Origin: Pseudogymnoascus destructans
Lineage: Eukaryota > Ascomycota > Leotiomycetes > Thelebolales > Thelebolaceae
Direction of reading: 5' to 3'
DNA: 64,000 nucleotides
Assembly: GCF_001641265.1 (NCBI RefSeq)
Contig: NW_020167521.1
Location: forward strand, 1,302,001-1,366,000
Position 1 is the first letter of the stretch. Every line of letters starts with the position of its first letter. The notes under the pieces are model-generated. The model made no database searches. It worked only from the letters and a program-made list of their open reading frames with translations, and was not told the origin of the DNA. Made by a program: the position numbers and the translations under genes. This document shows, piece by piece, positions 22,432 to 31,871 of the stretch.

Positions 22432-24529
22432 ATGTCTGCGTACGTTCACCCCGCCAAACCTCCCCTCCCCCGTGCCAGTGCCAGCGCATGTGCCACCCCC
22501 TCTTCTGACAATGTACTAACTGGCCCCAGCATCGGTATCGATTTGGGTACCACCTACTCGTGCGTGGGTATCTTCAGAGATGACCGCATTGAGATCATTG
22601 CCAACGACCAGGGCAACCGCACAACCCCCTCGTTCGTTGCCTTCACTGACACCGAGCGTCTTATCGGTGATGCCGCCAAGAACCAAGTCGCCATGAACCC
22701 AGCCAACACCGTCTTCGACGCCAAGCGTCTGATCGGTCGCAAGTTCGCCGACGCCGAGGTCCAGGCCGACATGAAGCACTTCCCCTTCAAGATCATCGAC
22801 AAGGGAGGCAAGCCAGTTTGCCAGGTCGAGTTCAAGGGCGAGACCAAGGACTTCACACCCGAGGAGATCTCCTCCATGATCCTCGTCAAGATGCGCGAGA
22901 CTGCTGAGGCCTACCTCGGCGGAACTGTCAACAATGCTGTTGTCACCGTCCCAGCTTACTTCAACGACTCCCAGCGTCAGGCTACCAAGGATGCCGGTCT
23001 CATTGCCGGACTCAACGTCCTCCGTATCATCAACGAGCCTACCGCCGCTGCTATTGCTTACGGTCTTGACAAGAAGGTCGAGGGTGAGCGCAACGTCCTG
23101 ATCTTCGATCTTGGTGGTGGAACTTTCGATGTCTCTCTCCTCAGCATCGACGAGGGTATCTTCGAGGTCAAGTCCACTGCCGGTGACACTCACTTGGGTG
23201 GTGAGGATTTCGACAACCGTCTCGTCAACCACTTCGTTAACGAGTTCAAACGCAAGCACAAGAAAGGCGAGTGCTCTCAGTCTCCCAAATCTAATTCTGA
23301 ACTCTCACTAACTGAAAATAGATCTCTCTTCCAATGCCCGTGCCCTCCGTCGTCTCCGCACAGCATGCGAGCGTGCCAAGCGCACTCTTTCGTCTTCAGC
23401 CCAGACTTCCATCGAGATCGACTCTCTCTTCGAGGGTGTCGATTTCTACACCTCAATCACCCGTGCCCGTTTTGAGGAACTGTGCCAGGACCTCTTCCGT
23501 TCTACTCTTCAGCCCGTCGACCGCGTCCTCTCAGACGCCAAGCTCGACAAGACCAAGGTTCACGAGATCGTCCTCGTCGGAGGCTCCACCCGTATCCCGA
23601 GAATCCAGAAGCTCATCACCGACTACTTCAACGGCAAGGAGCCCAACAAGTCCATCAACCCTGATGAGGCTGTGGCTTACGGAGCTGCCGTCCAGGCTGC
23701 CATTCTATCCGGCGACACCTCGTCGAAGTCCACCAACGAGATCCTCCTTTTGGATGTCGCTCCTCTGTCTCTCGGTATTGAGACTGCCGGTGGTATCATG
23801 ACTCCTCTCATCCATCGCAACACCACCATCCCAACCAAGAAGTCCGAGGTGTTCTCCACCTTCTCCGACAACCAGCCTGGTGTCCTGATCCAGGTCTTCG
23901 AGGGTGAGCGCAAGCGCACCAAGGACAACAACCTGATGGGCAAGTTCGAGCTCACCGGTATCCCACCCGCACCCCGTGGTGTTCCCCAAATCGAGGTCAC
24001 CTTCGATCTCGATGCCAACGGAATCATGAACGTCTCCGCGCTCGAGAAGGGCACCGGAAAGAGCAACAAGATTGTCATCACCAACGACAAGGGCCGTCTT
24101 TCCCAGGAGGAGATCGAGCGCATGTTGTCCGAGGCCGAGAAGTACAAGGCCGAGGATGAGGCCGAGGCCGGACGCATCGGCGCTAAGAACGCCCTCGAGT
24201 CGTACGCCTACTCCCTCAAGAACACCCTCTCCGACGCCAAGGTCGACGAGAAGCTCGACGCCGAGGACAAGACCAAACTCAAGGCCGAGATCGACAAGAC
24301 CGTCTCCTGGTTGGACGAGTCCCAGCAGGCCACCAAGGAGGAGTACGAGGAGCACCAGAAGGAGCTCGAGGCCGTCGCCAACCCTATCATGATGAAATTT
24401 TATCAAGGAAATGAAGGCGCGGCGCCCGGAGGAATGCCCGGTGCTGGTGGACCCGGTGGCTTCCCAGGAGGCGCCGGCGGCCCAGGTGCCTCCCACGACG
24501 ACGGCCCAACTGTCGAGGAGGTTGACTAA
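22432..24529 (+). CDS. SSA1: Cytosolic heat shock protein 70 (SSA type)
   Basis: ATP-dependent chaperone of cytosol and nucleus, 650 aa. Exons 22432-22439, 22530-23266 and 23322-24529. The first exon codes only MS plus two bases; its intron ends with TACTAAC..CCAG and is 90 nt, so reading through it stays open but inserts an unrelated 30-residue stretch. The second intron (23267-23321) starts GCGAGT, a GC-AG intron, with branch site CACTAAC, and joins KRKHKK to DLSSNARALRR. Nucleotide-binding motifs IGIDLGTTYSC, IFDLGGGTFDVSLL and VLVGGSTRIPRIQ are intact. The C-terminus is a Gly/Pro-rich lid tail ending VEEVD, the signal for TPR co-chaperones, marking the cytosolic rather than ER or mitochondrial form. 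Confidence 0.97.
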
Positions 24530-24911
24530 GCGCTAGGATTTCTTCGAATGGTTCAATTATAAAGCTTTCGGTGTTCACTGGGGTCATCATGAATTGTAGA
24601 CTTGTTTATCTGCGGGTTTTTGCGTTTCCTTTACACTACGACGATACGATAAAAAGCTGATGCAAAGACAAGAGATTTTTTTGTACTTGTGTATCTTTAG
24701 GCTGCCGATAGGGCGGTTTCCATAATGAAAGTCGTTAAATTTATATATGCTGTTCCTCGTGCACTTCTGATGTGAATAATGATTGAAGTGTTCGAACTGT
24801 GTCCTCTGTAGATGCCAGTATCCAATTCACTCCCGGTCAACAACAGCCACTGCCTCCTTATGATTATTATTTATTTTCTCCGTGTAAGATAATTTAGCCA
24901 CAGTACTCGTA
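24530..24911. other. HSP70 3' region
   Basis: AT-rich downstream sequence that should hold the HSP70 3' UTR and poly(A) site. No gene seen. Confidence 0.5.
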
Positions 24912-26240
24912 ATCGTGCGGCTACACCTCCCGCGAGAACTCTCGCTTCGGGGGCCGCACCTCTTTCCAAGAGGTGCGGTGCAGCGTTATAGATGTGCAAC
25001 GTTATAGAAGTGGGGCAGATTTGGATTATGTAACTATCTCCGTACTTTCTGCTTTTTAGGTACATCCGTATTTCCTGCCGTGAGAATTTCTTGCAATGTG
25101 ATACCTGCTTTGCAACCCGCTTTGTACGCTCTTTTGCAGCTTGTGCAATATCAAGAATATAAGAATGCTCGTCTATTATTTGCTTTGCCTCTTCTTGGCT
25201 TTTCTTTTTAACTAGACGTATAAGAGCTAGTGCATCCTTCTCCTTCTCTTGTACCTTGTTATCTTTAATTGATCCCCGAGCATTTGCAACAGTAACTTCT
25301 CCACCCTTTTGCAATTGGAATCCTCCTTCTCTCTTCCGCTTTGTCTTTGCTTGAGATATAGAATAAATTGAACGGAGATCACGACGTGCAAGCTCTCCTG
25401 CAAATATACCTACCTTTGCTCCTTTTATAAATGCCTGAAGTGATTCCCATTGATCTATAGTTGTAGTTTCTATATCAAAGATTTGGAGAAGATAATCTCC
25501 ATGGCGTAATAGCTTCTTTGGATCTTGTGGAGTATTGCTAAAATCTGATTCTTTGTGAGGTTGGGAGAGAAAGGAATCTGTATCTTCTGGCCGTATTGGT
25601 GATGAACTTGAAATGTCGATTTCGAAGGGCTTGAATCCAACAACCCTTTGCAGGGGTATATCTGGATTAAATGGTACAATGCCTGGTTTTTGAAATGCAG
25701 AGAGGATTGTAGTTCTTGTAAAGGTTAGATCATGCATCTCTTGAAATACATGAAAAAACTCAACACGGTCAAATGTCATATCGCCAGTTCTTGCAGACCG
25801 GTCAACCATTTGCGAAAGGTTGGAAAACTTGAACATCATCAAGTGGCTGAAGTAAATGAGTTGAATGAGGTGGAAGGCAGAATGGGATAATTTGATTTGC
25901 AAGAGCATAATCAATGAAGTCTTTTGTAAAATGAGAGAGGTGTCCGTCAAGAAGGAAAAGTCGATATGTTCCCTTTATTCCTTCCTTTGAATGAAATCAA
26001 AATGCTTCAACCATTGTAAAGCAATCTCATCATTTGTATAGCCAGAATCAGAAACTGTAATTGTAATCCGAGAGTCGAGATTTGTAGCAATCCATTTTGA
26101 GGAAATAACTCGAGCGGCAACAATCATGTAAGAGGGAATATATCTACCTCCGCCACTTATACACTCTAGTTGTAAGTGACTCTCGATTATCAGCAGATGG
26201 TATATATGCCTTGTGTTGTTGTATATGAGTTATCACAAGT
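24912..26240 (-). mobile_element. Degenerate Fot1/Pogo-type DNA transposon, one end kept
   Basis: The left end has TA then ATCGTGCGG, the same ATCGT-start seen in the intact elements at 31872, 39558 and 62932. Close to it lies a perfect 11-bp stem hairpin (24954-24964 with 24968-24978). The transposase reads leftward. No matching right terminal repeat is present, so the 5' part of the element is lost. Confidence 0.75.
24912..26240 (-). pseudogene. Broken DD35D transposase
   Basis: Pieces of a Pogo/Fot1 transposase (DDE superfamily endonuclease) in more than one frame: SADNRESLTT, then ITVSDSGYTNDEIALQWLKHF (here read in the 26.1-26.0 kb part), a stop, a DGHLSH-like piece in another frame, PPHSTHLLQPLD, and a long C-terminal frame (25950 down to the left end) with SAFQKPGIVPFNP and a basic coiled tail KKKSQEEAKQIID. 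The N-terminal helix-turn-helix is missing. At least two frameshifts and one stop make it inactive. Confidence 0.8.
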
Positions 26241-26756
26241 GTACTCTTAGAACAGGATATCTACTACCGGACTCTCGACATGGTCAATTTCCACTTCCGT
26301 CTTTGGACCTGAGCTGTTGCTGCTTTAACCTGAGTGCGGGTGAGCTGGACTGACCTGTGACTGACCACTAAACCACTGATGCCGGACTGTTGTTGACCAA
26401 TCGCGTATTGCCACATATGATGGTTAGGCCCCGGATGCTCCACACACACTCCGCTGCTTTTGCAATTTGTGATTTCGCCACTTACAAAAGCGGCTCCCCT
26501 TGGTGTCCGTCAGACATGCATGAGGTGGGCAGTGCAAGCAGGGTTCTGCCCCTCCTCGGCGTAGGTGAGGAGCTGGGCGTTTTGTTTTGGCCCCTCCTTT
26601 GGCAAAGAGGAGCCAGAACAGGGACCCGTATCAACGCGGGGTACGTATTTGGTGCAAAGTTCAGGCGCCAAGTCTCACAAATGGACGGTCGGCATTACAA
26701 TTATCCGCACTTGGCTAGCGTCCAGCACGGAACTGTTAGGGGACAACTCTCATCAT
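26241..26756. other. Intergenic sequence before the coiled-coil gene
   Basis: No gene recognised. It would hold the promoter of the gene at 26757 and the lost end of the transposon to its left. Confidence 0.4.
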
Positions 26757-27969
26757 TATGTCGCAGTCCACCGAGTCTGACGACAGCAGTATGTCTTCAG
26801 GTAGCCGGTTGGAACTCCCCCCACTACGGACTAAGGCCCGTGGATTATCACACCTGTTTGGGCATCTCACGAAGGTATTATTACCAAGTGTATAACGCAG
26901 CTCAAGTCTACAGTGGATGATCATGAGGACCGCGTGCGATCACTAGAACACCACCAACGTTATGCTAGTTCACCCAACGAGATAGCGACCGATGTACCTA
27001 CCGCGTCTAGTTTCGAAAGATTACAACAAGAAGTAAAGGGACTCGATGAAGTCGTCAATGAAAGGGATATAAGGGTATCTGAAGCTGAAGGGGATATTGG
27101 GAATATAAAGGCAGAGATGGAAGAAGTCCAAGAATTCATGGAGAAAGGCAATATTGTGACTGACGAACACCTACGCGAAATCCTTCCAACTCTTGCTACC
27201 AAGACCGACCTCAAGGCCGACCTCAAAGAACTTTGCCTTACAACTAAGGCTGACCTCAAGAACGGCCTCGAAGAACTTCGCCTTACAACTAAGGCTGACC
27301 TTAAGACCGGACTCGAAGAACTTCGCCTTGCAACCAAGGCTGACCTTGAAGAACTCAAGACCGACCTCGAAGGACTTCGTCTAGAAATTCGTGCATCACA
27401 AAACTACAGAGCATCTAGATTCTTCGACGAAGTTCAGTCTCTTCCTATTATTCGAGATAAGGATGGAGTGAAGCGGATTGAATATATTTCAACCCCGTTA
27501 CGGCAAGTAAAACACTATTGGAATCTGCATAACCAAGAGCATGGTATGTCCTTTCGTTGAGTCTATATTAGATTCGTGTGAATGCTGCTAATTATTCCAA
27601 GCGTCAGAGTTAGTTCGTTGTCTTGAATTCTACCTTTCTATTGATACTTGGCCCTTTAAAACCTTGGATGAAGCCGATGACTTTGACCACGTCGACGTCG
27701 ACTTATTGGGTCTCTTGTTGCATACCGTTCCTACATCATGGGAAGAAGCAGTGAAGCTATCTCCTAGACGCTCTGTTTACCTGCTCTTCGGAGCGTTAGG
27801 GCTTAGGTATGACCATTTTTCGGAACAGTACGCTATGATCAAGGCTTTAGTTACTCAACGCCAGGGCGCTACGAAGTCAAAGGCATCAGAATCGCAGCCT
27901 GCTATTCGCGTGAAAAAGCGCGCAAAGAACGAATCGTCTGAATCGACTACCGAGCCTTTCACGGCTTGA
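26757..27969 (+). pseudogene. Coiled-coil protein of unknown function, one frameshift
   Basis: I do not recognise a known function. ATG at 26757 (MSQSTESDDSSMSSGSRLEL) runs about 45 codons; one base is missing near 26893-26900 so that the second frame begins VITQLKSTVDDHEDRV. This frame continues to 27543. Intron 27544-27601 (GTATGT..CCAAG) then joins WNLHNQEH to ASELVRCLEFY, and exon 27602-27969 ends EPFTA. Residues about 50-230 are a coiled coil carrying five TKADLK/E..L repeats, followed by a compact C-terminal domain (STPLRQVKHYWNLH, SIDTWPFKTLDEADDFD) and a basic Ser-rich tail with KKRAKNE. If the base loss is an assembly error the gene is complete at about 380 aa. It sits between two transposons. 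Confidence 0.6.
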
Positions 27970-28397
27970 AATCTTCTCATGGACAAACTGATGGCTTGAG
28001 GGTCGATGTTCGAGAGGGCAAGTATGACGAGAATGGCGCGGAGAGCGGGATGAGGAAATGGGGGTTGTCTACGACGACGCCGACAATTGTTTTCAAAAGT
28101 CGTGCCACGGGTGGGGGAAGCAGTTCTACTCCAGGCCGGGTGAGTCCTGGAGGTTGTATTGAGAAGGCGAGATATTGAGGGATTGGTGGGTCTGTGCTGC
28201 ATAGATGCATCGTCGTCAACGTATATTGTTCGTATTGTTGAGCTGCCTTTGGCCACTGAGACGCAACATCATCTACACTCGTGCCTTGGGCTGTTTTTGC
28301 CGATACTGACGGGCCACTTGCGACAGGATGCCTAGTAGACGCGGGGGAGGCGCTGGTAGGATCCGCGGCGTTGGCATGGGATGACAGTATCTGGAGA
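27970..28397. other. Unassigned sequence
   Basis: Open frames on the minus strand (for example a reading with VARLLKTIVGVVVDNPHF near 28060-28130) are short and in conflicting frames; no protein family is recognised. It may be a worn gene fragment. Confidence 0.35.
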
Positions 28398-28490
28398 ATG
28401 GGCGAATTTGGTTAGCGCCTCATGCAAACGAACATGGGCGAATTTGGTTAGCGTCTTATCTAAAGATAAATGGGCGAATCTGGTTCGTGG
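28398..28490. repeat. Three spaced copies of ATGGGCGAATTTGGTT
   Basis: The motif ATGGGCGAATYTGGTT starts at 28398, 28434 and 28470, exactly 36 bp apart, with a partly conserved AGCG after the first two. It lies just left of the transposon at 28521. Confidence 0.8.
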
Positions 28491-28520
28491 AGTGGCCATC
28501 CCACTGGGGTCACTGATATA

Positions 28521-30398
28521 ACGTAAGTCGTGGCGTAACGCGGGGGATGGCGTAACGCGGGGAATTCACCCCGCCGACTTCTGATAACTGTGAATAACTC
28601 AACAATGGTTTGCTGTAAAAGCCTGGGTGTTGCTGAGCGTGAAACTTTAATAGCCCAGGCAGTATTAGACGTCCAATCTAAGAAGTATAAGAGTGCATAT
28701 CACGCTGAGAAAGTGCTGGGGCTGCCGAAGAGTTCAGTGACGCGACGCGTCAATGGAGGTTTGACACGCTCCCAAGCCCGCCAGAAACAGCAGAATTTAT
28801 CAGGCGCGCAAGAACAGATACTTCTAAAGTGGATTAAAAACCTAACAATCAGCGGCTATTCTCCAGGGCATCGGTTGTTGAAGGAAATAGCTGAAGAACT
28901 CCGGTCGCACCGGTCACTCAATTTTGACGACGCGACGCCAAACTTACTTCTACCCCAACCACGATTTTCCCTCGGTCGCGACTGGGTACCACGATTCATA
29001 CAACGACATCCCCATCTACAGGTCGCTATTGGGCGACGGATCGAAACTGTACGCATGGACGGTGCAACAAAACCAGTGCTTACGGCATGGTTTAACGCGT
29101 ACACCAAGGTGGTTCAAGAGTTTGGAATCACGCAAGAGAACACATATAACATGGATGAATCCGGATTTTCGATTGGGACAATGGAATCTACTCGAATTAT
29201 ACTTGATTCAACGCTTCGTACGAAGCAATCAAGCGCATCCTGGCTGTCAGGAATGGGTTTCGATGGTCGAGTGCATCTGCGCAGACGGAACCATCCTCCC
29301 ACCCCTCGGGATCTTTAAGGGCAAGAACGTTCTCCAATCATGGATTCCGCCCGCAGTCATCGACCAGTGGTTCTTCTCTGCGAATACGAAAGGCTGGACA
29401 AGCAACCTCCATGGGTTGGAGTGGTTAAAACGCATCTTCGAGCCAACAACACGTACAAAAGCAGATGGTCAGCACAGGATTCTTATATGCGACGGCCACG
29501 ACTCACACATTAGTGGGAGTTTCATTGCGCACTGCATGCAGAACCATATTGTATTACTGATACTTCCCCCTCATACATCGCACTTACTACAACCACTGGA
29601 TGTTGCGATATTCGGCCCGCTAAAAAAGCGTCTGACAGCAGCGCTCTCCCCACTCAACCAAGTGCAACTTGCGCACATACAGAAGTATGAATGGATGGAG
29701 GCATACATCCAGGCACGGCTTGATGTATGCAACCATCAGAACATTGAGTCAGCATACCGTGGCGCTGGCTTGTTTCCTTTTAATCCCCAGCGAGCATTGC
29801 GCCGCTGCTCAATGCTGAACCATCAGTCGAGGCTGACCGACCAAAAACACCACATCAGTATGATATTTTTGACCGAGTCTTTATCAACAGCTCCCCCCCA
29901 GATGGGATGACCTTACGCTCTGCAAATGCGCTTCTTACAACTACGATTAATAGTGGTGGGGTGCTGTCAACACCAGTGCGGACGTACATCCAAAAACTCA
30001 CAGTTGCGTCAGAGCAACTTCGAGCACGCAGCATTGTCCACCAACTCGATGCCAACAACCTGCGATCAGTTATAAAGCAACGTACGGTACGTACGAAGGG
30101 GAAAAGGGTTATTCTGAAGGGTCACTTTCATGTTTCTACGCAAGAGTTGTGTGATGCGGTGATGGAGGCGGAAAAGGCGACACATAACCCAAGTAAGAAA
30201 AAGCACAAAACAAAGGATAAGAACGCCTCCTCAGACATTGAAATTGACGAGTATATTGAGGAAGAAGCAGGGGAACAATCTAAGAGTGATGGTGGATCAT
30301 GTATTATCGTTGATTGTAGTTAAATTTACAGATTTGTTGTGTTCTCTTCAAATTTCCACCGCGTTACGCCATCCCCCGCGTTACACCACGACTTACGT
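28521..30398 (+). mobile_element. Fot1/Pogo-type DNA transposon with ACGTAAGTCG ends
   Basis: Complete element of 1878 bp bounded by TA duplications (28519-28520 and 30399-30400). Terminal inverted repeats of about 40 bp start ACGTAAGTCGTGG and differ at one position. The repeat contains two internal GCGTAACGCGGG units, possible transposase binding sites. The same family ends bound the element at 59764-61316. Confidence 0.92.
28605..30323 (+). pseudogene. DD35D transposase with two frameshifts
   Basis: ATG at 28605 (MVCCKSLGVAERETL). An N-terminal helix-turn-helix pair of CENP-B type (LPKSSVTRRVNGGLTRSQ; LLKEIAEELR) is followed by the DDE domain. The frame shifts once near 29220 and again near 29820. 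Catalytic residues are all readable: Asp in NMDESGF, Asp in ICDGHDSH and Asp in LLQPLDV, the last two 35 residues apart (DD35D, as in Fot1). The C-terminus (KGKRVILKGHFHVSTQELCDAV, then an acidic tail) matches the copy at 59841-60092. Both frameshifts would need to be assembly errors for it to be active. Confidence 0.88.
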
Positions 30399-30472
30399 TA
30401 CAGCTATTCGTAGCCACCTTCCTCTCAACTTTTCAAGTCCCTTCATTGAATGCGTCAGCCTGAGGCAACAAT

Positions 30473-30751
30473 ATGGACGATGGCAATATATACACCTGGT
30501 TGCCACTTATTTCCGCGACAACTCCCTATTTCACAATCAACGACATGTGTACCTCACCAGAAGTAAAACGTTTACCCATTGAACACATTCGTCAGATAAA
30601 GTTTTATGAACCTCTTGCAGATCTAACCGAAACCGGACAAGTTTATAAGGCTACTATCGATCGCAATACATATGCTGTGAAATTAGTGAGCCCCTCCCGA
30701 CTCCAACTTTAATCTATCCACCTGACATAATTTCTAGTTCGAGCCCTACAG
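30473..30751 (+). pseudogene. 5' fragment of a fungal kinase-like gene
   Basis: Exon 30473-30685 codes 71 residues from MDDGNIYTWLP and ends TGQVYKATIDRNTYAVKL. Intron 30686-30737 (GTGAGC..TCTAG) joins it in frame to FEPYS. GQVYKA..YAVKLF resembles the glycine loop and VAIK lysine of a protein-kinase fold, as in fungal kinase-like proteins. The gene stops abruptly at 30752, where a dispersed repeat begins; the remainder is not found in the window. The promoter is also cut short by the transposon ending at 30398. Confidence 0.6.
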
Positions 30752-30804
30752 TGTCATACTGACATTCGTTGCACTCAGTTTGCTATCAAACTCAAGAGCA
30801 AACT
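30752..30804 (+). repeat. 53-bp terminal fragment of the ~660-bp dispersed repeat
   Basis: Begins TGTCATACTGACATTCGTTG and matches the start of the repeat copies at 41989 (same strand) and 34562 (inverted). It ends at GCAAACT where unrelated sequence starting TGTAACGC follows. Confidence 0.85.
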
Positions 30805-30990
30805 GTAACGCTGACTTCTAAACGATAGAAGACACAGAGGTTCTCTTGCGTAAAGGTTTACTTATCAGAGGAGGCAGGGGATCAGACACAAAGGCTTCAA
30901 GTAACACGTTACTAGTATATAACAAATACTGTATTGAGTTGAGCACGAAGCTCCTATCTAAGGAAATACTATCTACTTATATAGTGGCGT
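30805..30990. other. Unassigned sequence starting TGTAACGC, LTR-like look
   Basis: A TG-start and AT-rich sequence directly follow the truncated repeat. This could be a solo LTR fragment, but no matching end or target duplication was found. Confidence 0.3.
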
Positions 30991-31162
30991 CGTGCCTAGT
31001 GGACTCTTGGGAACTCACTCGAGTCCTCGGAGTCCTGGACTCTTAGGATTCTTCTCATCATCCTGCGAGTCCGTCACGTGCCTAGTGGACTCCTGGGAAC
31101 TCACTCGAGTCCTCAGAGTCCTGGACTCTTAGGACTCTTCTCATCATCCTGCGAGTCCGTCA
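30991..31162. repeat. 86-bp tandem duplication
   Basis: Two copies of an 86-bp unit (30991-31076 and 31077-31162) starting CGTGCCTAGTGGACTC and ending GTCCGTCA, with four or fewer differences. Each unit contains several GAGTCC/GGACTC half-palindromes that could fold. Confidence 0.9.
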
Positions 31163-31692
31163 CGTGATACTTTCGGAACTACTATTCCCCGCTGCCCCTC
31201 CAGGTACCAGGGCCGGTCTCATGCGACCTCCCTCCTTCCTGTCCTGTAGTTGGCCAGCCTTCTTGTTCCGTCGTAACAAGAAGCTGACACGGCTAGCAAC
31301 TACGATGAGGATATGGAGGATGTAAAGTGCAGTCCCTAGGGTCTCACGGGAGTCCAGGGAACCAGGTCAGAAGGCAGAGTGAGATCGTATTGCAAGACAG
31401 TAGGTCTACGTATGTACAGTGACTATCGGCTGGAGGCCTCCTTCTTGTAATGGTGGGTGCACCAGATATGAGAATCTAGCCACCCAAGGAAGGGATGAAT
31501 TTACTAAGACAACACACTGTCTTAGGAAACAGAGCCAAAGGGTTGTAGCTTAGACTATTCCACAACGCAGCAATCAGGTGTATGATGTGGTGAAGTGGTT
31601 TAGACAAGTACAAATGTTGAGTTTGAGAACTCAGGGGTAAGTCAGAGGTTAGCACCTCACTGACTTTTCAAAAACAGAGAATAACAAGATCA
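31163..31692. other. Unassigned non-coding sequence
   Basis: No open frame of note between the tandem duplication and the dispersed repeat. It is probably old transposon debris. Confidence 0.4.
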
Positions 31693-31871
31693 ATGCTTGG
31701 AAGCTTGTAAAAGACGTGGAAGTATGTGATAGTCGATTTACTGTATTGCCTGCTTGCCCTTTCTTAAGGAAAGGGCAATCCTATTTATGCCAATGACTTT
31801 CCATGTCTAACCAGGCTTGGTAAATGTATTAGAAATCAAGTGCGACCCACAACTAGCTTGCTAATCATGTA

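Noticed and set aside
22440..22529. In-frame N-terminal extension of HSP70 (YVHPAKPPLP..)
   Set aside because: GTACGT donor, TACTAAC branch site and CCAG acceptor show it is an intron; HSP70 proteins start directly before IGIDLGTT.
26880..26910. Tiny intron to explain the frame change in the coiled-coil gene
   Set aside because: The only GT..AG pair would give an intron of about 27 nt, below the usual fungal minimum; a base loss is the simpler reading.
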